Positions 24,977 through 34,072 are shown, numbered from the stretch's first letter. The stretch: 64,000 nt of DNA from Carboxylicivirga linearis (GCF_018271995.1 NZ_JAGUCO010000005.1:186001-250000); one strand, 5' to 3'. The notes: generated by a model not told the origin, from the letters alone. Program-made: numbers and translations.

Positions 24977-26764
24977 ATGACAGAAATAAAAAAGAAAAAA
25001 ATAACACGCAGTGGCCTCAAGGAGGCTTTTCAGCTATATAAATTCATTAAACCTTATCGTGTAGAATATTTCATTGGGATATTTTTCTTGTTAGGTTCGA
25101 GTTTGGCTTCTCTGGCCTTTCCTAAGCTTTTAGGAGATCTGGTAAGTGCTGGCAGTAGTGGCTTATTAGCTGAAAAAATCAATAGCCTGGCAATATTAAT
25201 CGGTTTTGTTTTGATTGCACAAGCAGTGTTCTCATATTTCAGAACCTACTTATTTGTGCGTGTAACAGAAAAAACACTTTCTGATGTTCGACAGTACACC
25301 TATAATCATTTAATCAGGTTACCACTGGCATTTTTTGAAAAAAGAAGAGTAGGGGAATTAAACAGTCGTTTGTCGTCAGATATATCATTATTGCAGGAAT
25401 CATTGACTACCACATTAGCTGAGTTTGTGAGGCAAATAATTACTATTTTGGGAGGCATTGCAGTAATGGTATACATCTTGCCTAAGTTGACTGTTTTTAT
25501 GTTGGCTGTTATCCCGGCTGTAGTTCTATTGGCTGTTGTTTTTGGACGTTTTATCAGAAGGTACTCTAAAAAGTCACAAGCTGAGGTGGCTGATTCAAAT
25601 ACCATTGTAGAAGAAACATTACAAGGTATACAAAGTGTAAAATCCTATACCAATGAGTTCTGGGAGATGGCTCGTTATAAGAAGAAAACCAACGAGATTG
25701 CTTCTGTGGGTATAAAAGGGGGTGTTTACAGAGGAGCCTTTGGTTCGTTTATGGTATTTGGTTTATTTGGAGCATTGGTAGCTATAATCTGGAGAGGAGC
25801 ATCTTTAATAGCTACAGGTGAGATGGATGCCGGTGAATTATTCTCATTTGTATTGTACTCAGGATTTATTGCCGGATCTATAGGGGGATTAGCCAGTTTG
25901 TTTGCTAAAATTCAACGTTTTCTCGGAGCAACGGAAGATTTATTTGAAATAACAAATGAGAAAGAGGAAGAGATAATTGAAATTAAAGATGTGCGTCCTG
26001 CTGATAAGTTGAAGGGAAGAGTTGAATTTAAGAACTTATCATTTGCTTATCCGGTGCGGCCCGATACGAATGTGTTAAAAAATGTGAGTTTTGTTATTGA
26101 ACCTGAGCAAATGGTAGCTCTTGTTGGAGCTAGTGGAGCGGGTAAAACAACGATTACATCTTTGCTATTTCAACTGCATAAAACAGATGAAGGCATGCTT
26201 TGGTTTGATAATAAAGAAGCTTCTGAAATACCTTTGTCTGTGCTAAGATCACAATTAGCATTGGTTCCGCAAGATATTTTCCTTTTTGGAGGATCGATAA
26301 GGGAGAATATAGCTTACGGAAAACCTACAGCATCAGAAGAGGAGATTATTAGCGCAGCTAAAAATGCAAATGCATGGGAATTTATTGAGGATTTTGAAGA
26401 AGGGTTAGATACTATTGTTGGTGAACGTGGAACGCAGCTTTCAGGAGGTCAGCGTCAGAGAATTGCAATTGCCAGGGCACTATTACGTAACCCAAGAATT
26501 CTCATTTTGGACGAAGCTACTTCAGCACTGGACTCTCATTCTGAAAAATTAGTGCAAGATGCATTACATACTCTAATGCATGGACGAACTACTATTGTTA
26601 TTGCACACCGATTATCAACCATTAAAAATGCAGATCAGATAATAGTATTGGATAAGGGACAACTCATTGAAAAAGGTACTCATGAAGAGCTGTTAGAAAT
26701 GTCGGATGGTGTTTATAAGAAGTTATCTAGTTTACAGGGAATTGAACAACAGGTAGTGTCCTAG
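24977..26764 (+). CDS. MsbA-like ABC exporter (fused permease and ATPase)
   Basis: This 595-residue half-transporter would act as a homodimer in the inner membrane. Six transmembrane helices span about residues 30-320. The ATPase domain has Walker A GASGAGKTT at about 390, the signature LSGGQRQR, Walker B ILILDEATSALD and the H-loop VIAHRLST. The type IV exporter fold covers lipid A flippases and multidrug exporters, and sequence alone does not choose between them. It follows adk by 61 bp. Confidence 0.88.
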   Translation: MTEIKKKKITRSGLKEAFQLYKFIKPYRVEYFIGIFFLLGSSLASLAFPKLLGDLVSAGSSGLLAEKINSLAILIGFVLIAQAVFSYFRTYLFVRVTEKTLSDVRQYTYNHLIRLPLAFFEKRRVGELNSRLSSDISLLQESLTTTLAEFVRQIITILGGIAVMVYILPKLTVFMLAVIPAVVLLAVVFGRFIRRYSKKSQAEVADSNTIVEETLQGIQSVKSYTNEFWEMARYKKKTNEIASVGIKGGVYRGAFGSFMVFGLFGALVAIIWRGASLIATGEMDAGELFSFVLYSGFIAGSIGGLASLFAKIQRFLGATEDLFEITNEKEEEIIEIKDVRPADKLKGRVEFKNLSFAYPVRPDTNVLKNVSFVIEPEQMVALVGASGAGKTTITSLLFQLHKTDEGMLWFDNKEASEIPLSVLRSQLALVPQDIFLFGGSIRENIAYGKPTASEEEIISAAKNANAWEFIEDFEEGLDTIVGERGTQLSGGQRQRIAIARALLRNPRILILDEATSALDSHSEKLVQDALHTLMHGRTTIVIAHRLSTIKNADQIIVLDKGQLIEKGTHEELLEMSDGVYKKLSSLQGIEQQVVS

Positions 26765-26923
26765 CTGATAACCATTCTTTGTATAGGTGTTTTATAAATA
26801 TTTATATAAAGTAAGAAAACAATAAAAAGTAAATGTGTTAGCTTTAGGTGAATTCTTTACAAAATGGTTTATTTTGTGATATAATAGCATAAGATAAGCA
26901 ATCAAGAGTCATTTACAGGTAAC

Positions 26924-27772
26924 ATGAATTATCTTTCGGAGAAAACAATTAACCTAAGAGGTAAATTACATAGCTGGGAGCATCCCATGGTGATGGGGAT
27001 ACTAAATATCACTCCCGATTCATTTTTTGATGGTGGCCAATATCAACTTCAAGCGGATATTTTAAAACGTTGTGAATCTATTCTTCTGGAAGGAGTAGAA
27101 ATAATTGATATCGGAGCTTACTCTTCAAGGCCAGGTGCTGAGAATGTTTCGGGGGAGGAGGAGTTAAAGAGACTTTCGACTGCATTGACTTGGATTAGAA
27201 AGGAATATCCGAATACCATCATTTCAGTGGACACCTTTCGAGCTTCTGTTGCTGAAGAGGTCGTAAAAAATTTTGAGGTTGATATAATCAATGATATAGC
27301 TGCAGGAGAATTAGACAATAAAATGTTTGAGACAGTAGCTCGTTTAAATGTTCCCTATGTAATGATGCATATGAAAGGAACTCCTCAAAGTATGCAGCAA
27401 AATCCAAAATACAACAATCTTATTCAAGAAATTAGTAATTATTTTGCGAAGAAGGTGGAGCAATTATCATACCTGGGAGTAAATGATATTATTATTGATC
27501 CGGGTTTTGGTTTTGGAAAAACACTAGAGCATAATTACCAACTTCTGAAAGAATTAACTCAATTACATCTTTTTCAATTGCCAATTTTGGTGGGGGTGTC
27601 TCGTAAATCAATGATATATAAGTTACTTGAAGTTGAACCAAAAGATGCCTTAAATGGAACATCGGTGTTAAATACGGTTGCATTATTAAATGGAGCCAAT
27701 ATTTTAAGGGTACATGATGTAAAAGAAGCGGTGGAATGTGTTAAATTAGTGCAACAACTTCAAAATGCATAA
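26924..27772 (+). CDS. folP: Dihydropteroate synthase
   Basis: This 282-residue enzyme joins p-aminobenzoate to the pterin pyrophosphate in folate synthesis. Motifs include MGILNITPDSFFDGG near the N-terminus, EIIDIGAYSSRPGAE, ISVDTFRA, NDIAAGELD, MMHMKGTPQSMQ, DPGFGFGKT and VGVSRKSM, all with the pterin- and pABA-binding residues of the TIM barrel. Its stop lies 6 bp before cdaA, so the two are cotranslated. Confidence 0.95.
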   Translation: MNYLSEKTINLRGKLHSWEHPMVMGILNITPDSFFDGGQYQLQADILKRCESILLEGVEIIDIGAYSSRPGAENVSGEEELKRLSTALTWIRKEYPNTIISVDTFRASVAEEVVKNFEVDIINDIAAGELDNKMFETVARLNVPYVMMHMKGTPQSMQQNPKYNNLIQEISNYFAKKVEQLSYLGVNDIIIDPGFGFGKTLEHNYQLLKELTQLHLFQLPILVGVSRKSMIYKLLEVEPKDALNGTSVLNTVALLNGANILRVHDVKEAVECVKLVQQLQNA

Positions 27773-27778
27773 GAGCTA

Positions 27779-28546
27779 ATGACTTTTTTAGAGATACGCT
27801 TAATAGATCTTATCGATATTGTATTGGTTGCATACCTCATGTACAGAGTGTATAAGCTGATAAAAGGTACCGTTGCACTAAATATTCTTATAGGCATTTT
27901 TGCTTTTGTATTGTTGTGGTTGCTGATTAAGGCGTTTAACATGGAATTGTCTGCCAGTATTATGGATAATTTTGTGAACGTTGGAGTATTAGCTTTTATA
28001 GTTGTTTTTCAGCAAGAAATCAGACGTTTCCTTATTTTATTAGGATCACGATACAATCTTACTTCAAAGTTTTCTCTGGATAAAGTTTTTATGAATGAAT
28101 CGAAAGGAATGATGGATATTTACAATATACCCTTGGTTCGGGCATGTGAAAACTTGGCAAAGACAAAAACCGGAGCATTGGTTGTTATTTCAAAAGAATC
28201 GGAGTTGGTAGATTATGTGCAGACTGGTGAATTAATAAACGGAGTGATATCTAGTCAGTTGATTGAGAATATATTCTTTAAAAATAGTCCGTTACATGAT
28301 GGTGCTGTTATTATTACCCGAAATAAAATTAAAGCGGCAGGTTGTATTTTACCTGTTTCTCAAAACAGAACTCTACCTAAAAAAGTTGGGTTGAGGCATA
28401 GAGCTGCTATGGGTATTACGGAGGCTACAGATGCAATGGCCATTGTTGTTTCTGAAGAAACCGGTCGAATATCGTTTTTTAGTAAAGGTCAGATGGAAAT
28501 GGGAGTGAGTTCTGATGAGTTAAAAGAACTTTTATCTAAGAATTAG
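27779..28546 (+). CDS. cdaA: Diadenylate cyclase CdaA
   Basis: This 255-residue membrane enzyme condenses two ATP to c-di-AMP. Three hydrophobic helices occupy about residues 8-85, followed by a DAC domain with the active-site motifs LHDGAVII and GLRHRAAMGITE. Length and layout match the CdaA/DacA type (TIGR00159). The partner CdaR found in Firmicutes is absent. Close coupling with folP suggests that folate synthesis and c-di-AMP signalling are expressed together. Confidence 0.93.
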   Translation: MTFLEIRLIDLIDIVLVAYLMYRVYKLIKGTVALNILIGIFAFVLLWLLIKAFNMELSASIMDNFVNVGVLAFIVVFQQEIRRFLILLGSRYNLTSKFSLDKVFMNESKGMMDIYNIPLVRACENLAKTKTGALVVISKESELVDYVQTGELINGVISSQLIENIFFKNSPLHDGAVIITRNKIKAAGCILPVSQNRTLPKKVGLRHRAAMGITEATDAMAIVVSEETGRISFFSKGQMEMGVSSDELKELLSKN

Positions 28547-28585
28547 CGTAAATTTTAAAAGTCAGATTAAAAATATAATGTTTTA

Positions 28586-29452
28586 ATGGAAGGAAAAGAA
28601 AAAATAGCAATAAGTGGAGCAACAGGTTTCATAGGAAAAAAGCTGGTTGATTTTCTTGAACAGAACGGATACCAGGTTTTAAAGCTAAACAGAGCTATTC
28701 TTCATAATCCGGCAGAATTAACAAAAGCAATTAATGGTAGCGATGCAGTAATTAATCTGGCAGGGCATAGCATTGCTAAGAAATGGAATGAAAAGACTAA
28801 GCGAAAAATTTTATATAGCAGATTAAATGTTACAAGACGAATTGTTGATGCAGTGGAAGCAGCAGTTGATAAACCTGATGTAGTTATCTCTGCATCTGCA
28901 GTTGGTATTTACGATGCTTTTGAAGTACATGATGAATTTTCTACCAGTTATGCAGATGATTTCTTAGGCGAAGTATGTCAAAAGTGGGAAGCCGAAGCTC
29001 TTCGAATTAGTAATGTTAAGAATGTTCGACTTTGTTTAATCCGATTGGGTGCTGTATTAGGCAAAGAAGGAGGTGCTTTTCCTAAATTAATAAAACCTTT
29101 TAAGTTTGGCTTTGGATCAACGCTAGGAGATGGCCATCAGGTTTTTCCATTTATTCATATTAAAGATGTTTTAAGTGGGATATGGTATTTGCTAAAACGC
29201 GAAGCTTCCGGTGGTATTTATAATTTTGTGGCACCTGAAATGATCTCGAATTTAGAATTTAGTATTGCATTAGCCGAAAAACTAAACCGTCCACTTTGGT
29301 TAAAAGTGCCTGAATTTGCCTTACGAATGATTTTAGGTGAAGGAGCAAACTTTCTATTAGTTGGCCAAAAGGTAGTGCCTAAAAGAATGCTGAAAGATGA
29401 TTTCCATTTCTCTTACCCGACATTAGAATCGATCTTAAACGACCTTTGTTGA
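28586..29452 (+). CDS. TIGR01777 (SDR39U1) family NAD(P)-dependent epimerase-like protein
   Basis: This 288-residue protein begins with the nucleotide-binding motif SGATGFIGKKL. It has the family's SASAVGIYD segment in place of the usual catalytic Tyr region, the IRLGAVLGKEGGAF stretch and the C-terminal KMLKDDF-like RMLKDDFHFSYPTLE typical of TIGR01777. Family members are widespread and few have a known substrate. It follows cdaA by 39 bp and may belong to that transcript. Confidence 0.88.
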   Translation: MEGKEKIAISGATGFIGKKLVDFLEQNGYQVLKLNRAILHNPAELTKAINGSDAVINLAGHSIAKKWNEKTKRKILYSRLNVTRRIVDAVEAAVDKPDVVISASAVGIYDAFEVHDEFSTSYADDFLGEVCQKWEAEALRISNVKNVRLCLIRLGAVLGKEGGAFPKLIKPFKFGFGSTLGDGHQVFPFIHIKDVLSGIWYLLKREASGGIYNFVAPEMISNLEFSIALAEKLNRPLWLKVPEFALRMILGEGANFLLVGQKVVPKRMLKDDFHFSYPTLESILNDLC

Positions 29453-29453
29453 A

Positions 29454-29484
29454 TAAAAAAAGGCTGTCTTAAAAAGACAGCCCT
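29454..29484 (-). terminator. Terminator, mainly for xerD
   Basis: On the minus strand GGGCTGTCTT and AAGACAGCC pair and are followed by TTTTTTTATTC. It lies between convergent genes and may act both ways. Confidence 0.8.
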
Positions 29485-29501
29485 TAATATTTTAGAATAT
29501 A

Positions 29502-30401
29502 CTACGATCTTGGGTGAAACTGAATTAAAGTATTTTTTAAATACTCTTTATCAAGATGTGTGTAAATCTCTGTTGTAATAATGGATTCGTGTCCTAACAT
29601 TTCCTGAACTGCTCTCAAGTTCGCACCACCATCAATCAAATGAGTTGCAAAAGAATGACGGAAAGTATGTGGACTAATGTTTTTCTCGAAACCAAGTTTC
29701 TTAGTTAAATTTTTAATGATGGTAAAAATCATTACTCTGGATAATTTTTTACCTCGTCTGTTAAGGAAAAGAATATCTTCATCGTCTGGATTAATCTTAA
29801 GATTACGACGATATTCACTTAAGTAAAGATTAATCTCCTTAATAGCTTTAGTACTAATAGGCACTAATCTTTCTTTATTTCCTTTTCCTTCGATTTTAAT
29901 AAAACCTGATTCGAAGAACAAGTTAGAAATTTTAAGATCAATTAGTTCTGAAACGCGAAGACCACAACTATAAAGTGTTTCTAATATAGCTTTGTTACGT
30001 TGTCCTTCTGGTTTTTTAGTGTCAACAGCACTAATAATAGAATCAATCTCCTGAACAGAAAGAATATCAGGTAATTTCCTACCAATTTTTGGTGATTCTA
30101 ATAAGGCTGTAGGGTCTTTTTCTACTTTTTCTTCAATTAAAAGAAATTTATAGAACGACTTAATGCCGCTAATAACCCTGGCTTGAGTTCGTGGACTGAT
30201 CCCCCGGTGTCCAATCCATTCCATCATCTCTTTAAGGTCAGCGAGAATAATGTCTTCAGGTCCTTTCTTAAGCTTATTCTCCTCTAAAAACGCTACAAGC
30301 TTCGTAAGGTCTGTTACGTAAGCGTGTATTGAGTTTTCTGATAACCCCTTTTCAATTTTGAGGTAGTTTCGAAACTCATTAATTTCTGATTCCCAATTCA
30401 T
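29502..30401 (-). CDS. xerD: Tyrosine recombinase XerD
   Basis: This 299-residue recombinase resolves chromosome dimers at dif with XerC. The ATG at 30399-30401 (MNWESEINEF) gives the standard length. An upstream start would add a 24-residue stretch unlike the family. The SAM-like N-domain is followed by the catalytic domain with Arg in SCGLRVSELI, Lys in EGKGNKERLVP, HTFRHSFATHL and the Tyr in TTEIYTHLD. It shows no att-like repeats or cargo and is a housekeeping copy. Confidence 0.92.
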   Translation of the reverse strand: MNWESEINEFRNYLKIEKGLSENSIHAYVTDLTKLVAFLEENKLKKGPEDIILADLKEMMEWIGHRGISPRTQARVISGIKSFYKFLLIEEKVEKDPTALLESPKIGRKLPDILSVQEIDSIISAVDTKKPEGQRNKAILETLYSCGLRVSELIDLKISNLFFESGFIKIEGKGNKERLVPISTKAIKEINLYLSEYRRNLKINPDDEDILFLNRRGKKLSRVMIFTIIKNLTKKLGFEKNISPHTFRHSFATHLIDGGANLRAVQEMLGHESIITTEIYTHLDKEYLKNTLIQFHPRS

Positions 30402-30533
30402 AATTTTTAAGTTTATTACAGTTTCCCGATTGCAAGTATAACCAAAAATAAATATTACAGTAATAAAGATCAAATATTTTACTAAAAAATACTATTATAA
30501 ATATTAAAAACTGTTATTCATAACCCTTTTAAG

Positions 30534-30564
30534 TTTTATTTTCCAATAAACAATCGTAATTTTG
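30534..30564 (+). promoter_or_regulatory. Promoter of aroQ
   Basis: TTTT at 30534-30537, 19 bases and TAATTTTG at 30557-30564 fit the consensus. The leader would be about 20 nt. Confidence 0.6.
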
Positions 30565-30589
30565 CGCTCACGATATCAACAGATATTAT

Positions 30590-31021
30590 ATGAGTATACT
30601 TATAATTAATGGTCCTAACCTGAATTTGTTAGGAAAAAGAGAACCTACTATATATGGATCTGACACTTTTGAAGATTATTTTCAAAAAATTCAAGAAGAG
30701 TTCGGTCAAATTGATTTAGAGTATTTTCAATCAAATCATGAAGGTGAAATTATAGATAAACTTCATGAAAAAGGTTTTAACATTGATGGTATTGTGCTAA
30801 ATGCAGGTGCGTACACGCATACTTCATTGGCCATTGCAGATGCAATAGCTGCCATTAAGAGTCCGGTAGTTGAAGTACATATAAGTAATGTTTTTAAAAG
30901 GGAACAATTCAGGCATCATTCATTTATAAGTTCGGTATGTGTAGGAAGCATATCAGGTTTTGGGCTCGATTCTTATCGATTGGGTATTGAGGCCTTAATA
31001 AGAGTGAATAAAAAAATATAA
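30590..31021 (+). CDS. aroQ: 3-dehydroquinate dehydratase, type II
   Basis: This 143-residue enzyme performs the third shikimate step. It begins with INGPNLNLLGKREPTIYG, which carries the lid Arg and the catalytic Tyr. QSNHEGEIID, LNAGAYTHTSLAI and VEVHISNVFKREQFRHHS, which holds the catalytic His region, complete the type II signature. It would form a dodecamer. It has its own promoter and precedes pyk. Confidence 0.95.
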   Translation: MSILIINGPNLNLLGKREPTIYGSDTFEDYFQKIQEEFGQIDLEYFQSNHEGEIIDKLHEKGFNIDGIVLNAGAYTHTSLAIADAIAAIKSPVVEVHISNVFKREQFRHHSFISSVCVGSISGFGLDSYRLGIEALIRVNKKI

Positions 31022-31111
31022 ACTAGAATTTTATTAATTTTTTGGATCGAGCAGGGGAAGGGCTGGATTCAATATGTTTAAATAGTTGCATACCTCCAGA
31101 AAAATTTAATT

Positions 31112-32536
31112 ATGAAGAAGTTTACGAAAATTGTTGCTACAATTTCAGATCGTGATTGCGAAGTTGACTTTTTAAAAAAGTTGTACAAGTCAGGAATGAA
31201 CGTTGTTCGTTTGAACACTGCTCACCAGGACTTTGAAGGTGTTAAGAAAGTAGTTGATAATGTTAGAGCTGTATCTGACAAGATTGCTATTTTAATTGAT
31301 ACAAAAGGACCTGAAATCAGAACATCAAAATGTGATGGAAACCTTCAATTCAAAACAGGTGATGTTGTAAAGGTTAAAGGCGGTATTGAAAATGAATCGT
31401 CTAAAGAATGTATCTATGTAAGTTACGAAAGCTTCGTTCAGGATGTGCCGGTAGGTGGTGACATTTTGATCGATGATGGTGAAGTTGCACTTGTGGTTGA
31501 TGCTAAAGAAGGAGATCATTTAGTATGTACTGTTACCAATGATGGTGAAGTAGGAAGCCGTAAGAGTGTTAACGTTCCAGGTGTGAGAATCAATCTTCCT
31601 TCTGTTACAGAAAAAGACAGAAACTTCATTAAGTATGCAGCTGAAATCGGAATTGATTTTGTAGCTCACTCTTTTGTTCGTAACAAAGAAGATGTATTAG
31701 AAGTACAGTCTATCCTTGATGAGAAAAATAGCCCGATGAAAATCGTTGCTAAAATTGAGAACCAAGAAGGTGTTGAGAATCTTGAAGAGATTTTAGAGCA
31801 TGTTCACGGTATTATGGTAGCTCGTGGTGACTTAGGTATTGAAGTTCCTCAGGAAAAAATTCCTGGAATTCAGCGTCAAATGATTCGCGCTTGTGTGGAA
31901 GCTAAGAAACCTGTTATTGTAGCAACTCAAATGTTGCATACAATGATTAAAAACCCTCGTCCTACACGTGCTGAGGTAACAGACGTTGCAAACGCAATCT
32001 ATCACCGTACAGATGCTATCATGTTAAGTGGTGAAACTGCTTATGGTAGTTACCCTGTTGAAGCTGTTAGAACAATGTCGAAAATTGCTAAGGAGGTTGA
32101 AGCTGCTAAAGATTCACGTAACGACATTCCTGTACCTAAGAATGAGGCAGAAGTAACTGCATATTTAGCAGATACAGCTGTGAATGCAAGTAAAACATTA
32201 GATGTTAAAGCTGTATTGACAGAGGCTTTAACTGGAAAAACAGCTCGTTATATTGCTGCTTTCCGTGCTACTGTGCCTGTTTATGCATTAAGTCATTCTG
32301 CTGAAGTTGGTCGTCAATTAGCTCTTTCTTATGGTGTTTATCCACGTGTAATGGAAGATGGAACCGACGCTAAGGATATCCTTAAGAAGACGCTTAAAAA
32401 ACTTATGAAAAAAGAAGTTTTAGAGGGTAGCGATTTAGTTGCTTATTTAGGCGGTAGCTTAGGACTTGGTGGTGGAACCACTTATTTGGAAATTATCACT
32501 GCTGATGCATTGTTAAAGAAAATAGAGAACGCTTAA
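31112..32536 (+). CDS. pyk: Pyruvate kinase
   Basis: This 474-residue enzyme makes pyruvate and ATP from phosphoenolpyruvate and ADP. Active-site regions are visible: NVVRLNTAHQ, IDTKGPEIRT, the KIENQEGVENL Lys strand, MVARGDLGIEVP, and VATQMLHTMIKNPRPTRAE with TDAIMLSGETAYG. The C-terminal regulatory domain is present. At the position of the family's usual CTSGPASE start, this one has ATISDRDCE, a mild variation. A strong terminator follows. Confidence 0.94.
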   Translation: MKKFTKIVATISDRDCEVDFLKKLYKSGMNVVRLNTAHQDFEGVKKVVDNVRAVSDKIAILIDTKGPEIRTSKCDGNLQFKTGDVVKVKGGIENESSKECIYVSYESFVQDVPVGGDILIDDGEVALVVDAKEGDHLVCTVTNDGEVGSRKSVNVPGVRINLPSVTEKDRNFIKYAAEIGIDFVAHSFVRNKEDVLEVQSILDEKNSPMKIVAKIENQEGVENLEEILEHVHGIMVARGDLGIEVPQEKIPGIQRQMIRACVEAKKPVIVATQMLHTMIKNPRPTRAEVTDVANAIYHRTDAIMLSGETAYGSYPVEAVRTMSKIAKEVEAAKDSRNDIPVPKNEAEVTAYLADTAVNASKTLDVKAVLTEALTGKTARYIAAFRATVPVYALSHSAEVGRQLALSYGVYPRVMEDGTDAKDILKKTLKKLMKKEVLEGSDLVAYLGGSLGLGGGTTYLEIITADALLKKIENA

Positions 32537-32556
32537 TAGGGTTCTCAAAATAGTTC

Positions 32557-32594
32557 AAAAAGGCGCTATCCACTTGGGTAGCGCCTTTTTTTTG
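32557..32594 (+). terminator. Terminator of pyk
   Basis: AAGGCGCTAC-like stem: AGGCGCTATCC pairs with GGGTAGCGCCT around ACTT and is followed by eight T's. Confidence 0.9.
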
Positions 32595-32678
32595 ATTTTT
32601 TTTCTTTGGTAAAATATTGATAAGCAATAGCTGAACAAATATGAACAAAGAAAATATTAACTGATTTGAAAAATAGTA

Positions 32679-32708
32679 TTGCATATAAAAAAAGAAGAGT
32701 TACCTTTG
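32679..32708 (+). promoter_or_regulatory. Promoter of the tRNA-Asp array
   Basis: TTG at 32679-32681, 19 bases and TACCTTTG at 32701-32708 match the phylum consensus closely. Transcription should begin near 32715, about 120 bases before the first tRNA. I see nothing coding in that stretch. Confidence 0.7.
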
Positions 32709-32837
32709 CATCGCTTTCAGAAAGAGATATACCTGATAAGCTTAATGAAAAGCTTGCCAAGTAAGGAGTTCAGAAGAAAGTAAAGAATCTCAAATGTGTG
32801 ATTCTATTAACAAGAGATGTTGAAAGATATCTAAACT

Positions 32838-32911
32838 GGTCTGGTAGTTCAGTTGGTTAGAATGCCGGCCTGTCACGCCGGAGGTCGCGGGTTCGAGTCC
32901 CGTCCAGACCG
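32838..32911 (+). tRNA. tRNA-Asp (GTC), copy 1
   Basis: GGTCTGG and CCAGACC form the acceptor stem, the anticodon loop CTGTCAC gives GUC, and GGTTCGAGTC forms the T arm. The 74-nt gene does not encode CCA. It is the first of four tandem copies. Confidence 0.97.
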
Positions 32912-32952
32912 CTAGTTTAGAAAAAAGATTTTTGATAATATTCAAAGAAATT

Positions 32953-33026
32953 GGTCTGGTAGTTCAGTTGGTTAGAATGCCGGCCTGTCACGCCGGAGGT
33001 CGCGGGTTCGAGTCCCGTCCAGACCG
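32953..33026 (+). tRNA. tRNA-Asp (GTC), copy 2
   Basis: Identical in sequence to copy 1 over 74 nt, with anticodon GUC and the discriminator G. It is separated from copy 1 by 41 bases. Confidence 0.97.
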
Positions 33027-33050
33027 CAATCTTTTTGAAATTATCTTTTA

Positions 33051-33124
33051 GGTCTGGTAGTTCAGCTGGTTAGAATGCCGGCCTGTCACGCCGGAGGTCG
33101 CGGGTTCGAGTCCCGTCCAGACCG
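33051..33124 (+). tRNA. tRNA-Asp (GTC), copy 3
   Basis: The same as copy 1 except for one T-to-C change in the D arm (AGCTGG for AGTTGG). The spacer before it begins CAATCTTTTTGAAA and is nearly repeated before copy 4. Confidence 0.97.
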
Positions 33125-33146
33125 CAATCTTTTTGAAACATCTTTT

Positions 33147-33220
33147 GGTCTGGTAGTTCAGTTGGTTAGAATGCCGGCCTGTCACGCCGGAGGTCGCGGG
33201 TTCGAGTCCCGTCCAGACCG
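33147..33220 (+). tRNA. tRNA-Asp (GTC), copy 4
   Basis: Identical to copy 1. It is followed 10 bp later by the array's terminator hairpin. Confidence 0.97.
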
Positions 33221-33230
33221 CATAAAAAAA

Positions 33231-33255
33231 GGGAGCAAAATTGCTCCCTTTTTTG
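33231..33255 (+). terminator. Terminator of the tRNA-Asp array
   Basis: GGGAGCAA and TTGCTCCC form the stem, followed by six T's. Confidence 0.88.
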
Positions 33256-33274
33256 TTTTATAAGCATTTTGAAT

Positions 33275-33691
33275 TTATTGATTTTGCAACGCATTTTTTA
33301 TGAATTCAGGGGTGCGAGTCGGCTTGCCTGAATTACTATGCATAAAGGCAAGTGTCACCGTGGCGGTATTAATAGTCTCACCGTTTTTTATGGTAGCGTA
33401 TTTGAAGCTTATTTTTACATTTGTAAGATTTTCAATGCTCACTTCAATTTGAAGATTATCGTCGTAAAAAGCCGGCTTAATAAAATGAAAATCCATATTA
33501 ATCACAGGCATCATTATACCTAGTTCTTCAATTTTAGAATATGATATATTTAGTGATCTAAAGTATTCCCATCGTGCATTTTCATATATACGTGCGTAGT
33601 TTGAGTGATGTAAAAACTGCATTTTATCAGTTTCTGCATAGCTAACCCGATGTTCATATATAAAGATGTCGTTGTTGCTTAATGACTGCAT
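33275..33691 (-). CDS. Hotdog-fold acyl-CoA thioesterase (YbgC/4HBT type)
   Basis: This 138-residue protein has the 4HBT signature VSYAETDKMQFLHHSNYARIYENARWEYF, cited only to place it at residues 15-43. It carries the catalytic Asp-equivalent region near Y-A-E-T-D and continues with strands such as YATIKNGETINTATVTLAFM. It would hydrolyse an acyl-CoA, but the chain specificity is unknown. Its start overlaps the end of the upstream NifX-like gene by 13 bp, so the two are translationally coupled. Confidence 0.87.
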   Translation of the reverse strand: MQSLSNNDIFIYEHRVSYAETDKMQFLHHSNYARIYENARWEYFRSLNISYSKIEELGIMMPVINMDFHFIKPAFYDDNLQIEVSIENLTNVKISFKYATIKNGETINTATVTLAFMHSNSGKPTRTPEFIKNALQNQ

Positions 33692-34056
33692 TGGTGCCCT
33701 TCTTTAGCGCTGTTATCTGAATGTTGCTCACATACAATTTTAGAATCGATTGTTTCGCCTTTTAAGTATGCCTTTATTACATCTTCAATTTCACCTGAGC
33801 AGCCTCTGATTACCTGAATATTAGATTGGTTAATTTTATTCACTGCACCTTGTCCCATGTTTCCGGCAAGCATTACGGAAACCCCTTTGTTCTTTAATGT
33901 ACCAACTATGTCAGTCTTGCATCCACATCCATTAGGAGAAGGGATTTCTTCTATTTCTACAATCTCATTATTGCTAATTGTAGCTACACTAAAAAATTGG
34001 CAATGACCAAAGTGATCATCAACCATTTTGTCTTTTGTTGGAATTGCTATTTTCAT
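33679..34056 (-). CDS. NifX/NifB-type (dinitrogenase Fe-Mo cofactor family) protein
   Basis: This 125-residue protein has the family start MKIAIPTKDKMVDDHFGHC, whose HFGHC bears ligands, and a Cys pair in PNGCGC. It has the GMGQGAV-like loop NMGQGAVNKI and a Cys/His-rich tail ending EGHQCSH. Small stand-alone members of this family bind iron or Fe-S clusters and occur in organisms without nitrogenase. No nif gene is present. It lies after a DUF134 gene, a frequent partner, with 16 bp between them. Confidence 0.87.
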   Translation of the reverse strand: MKIAIPTKDKMVDDHFGHCQFFSVATISNNEIVEIEEIPSPNGCGCKTDIVGTLKNKGVSVMLAGNMGQGAVNKINQSNIQVIRGCSGEIEDVIKAYLKGETIDSKIVCEQHSDNSAKEGHQCSH

Positions 34057-34072
34057 TATTTAAAATATTAAA

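Noticed and set aside
29502-30401. Tyrosine recombinase as the integrase of a mobile element
   Set aside because: Length and motifs are those of housekeeping XerD. No att repeats, tRNA target or cargo lie beside it.
32838-33220. Tandem direct repeats that could be taken for a CRISPR array
   Set aside because: The repeats are 74-nt tRNA-Asp genes with intact cloverleaf features, and the spacers are short and alike.
33075-33263. Open frame through tRNA copies 3 and 4
   Set aside because: It translates tRNA sequence twice (the PACHAGGRGFESRPD repeat) and is an artefact of the array.
33679-34056. Evidence for nitrogen fixation
   Set aside because: Stand-alone members of this family are common without nitrogenase, and no nif gene is present.
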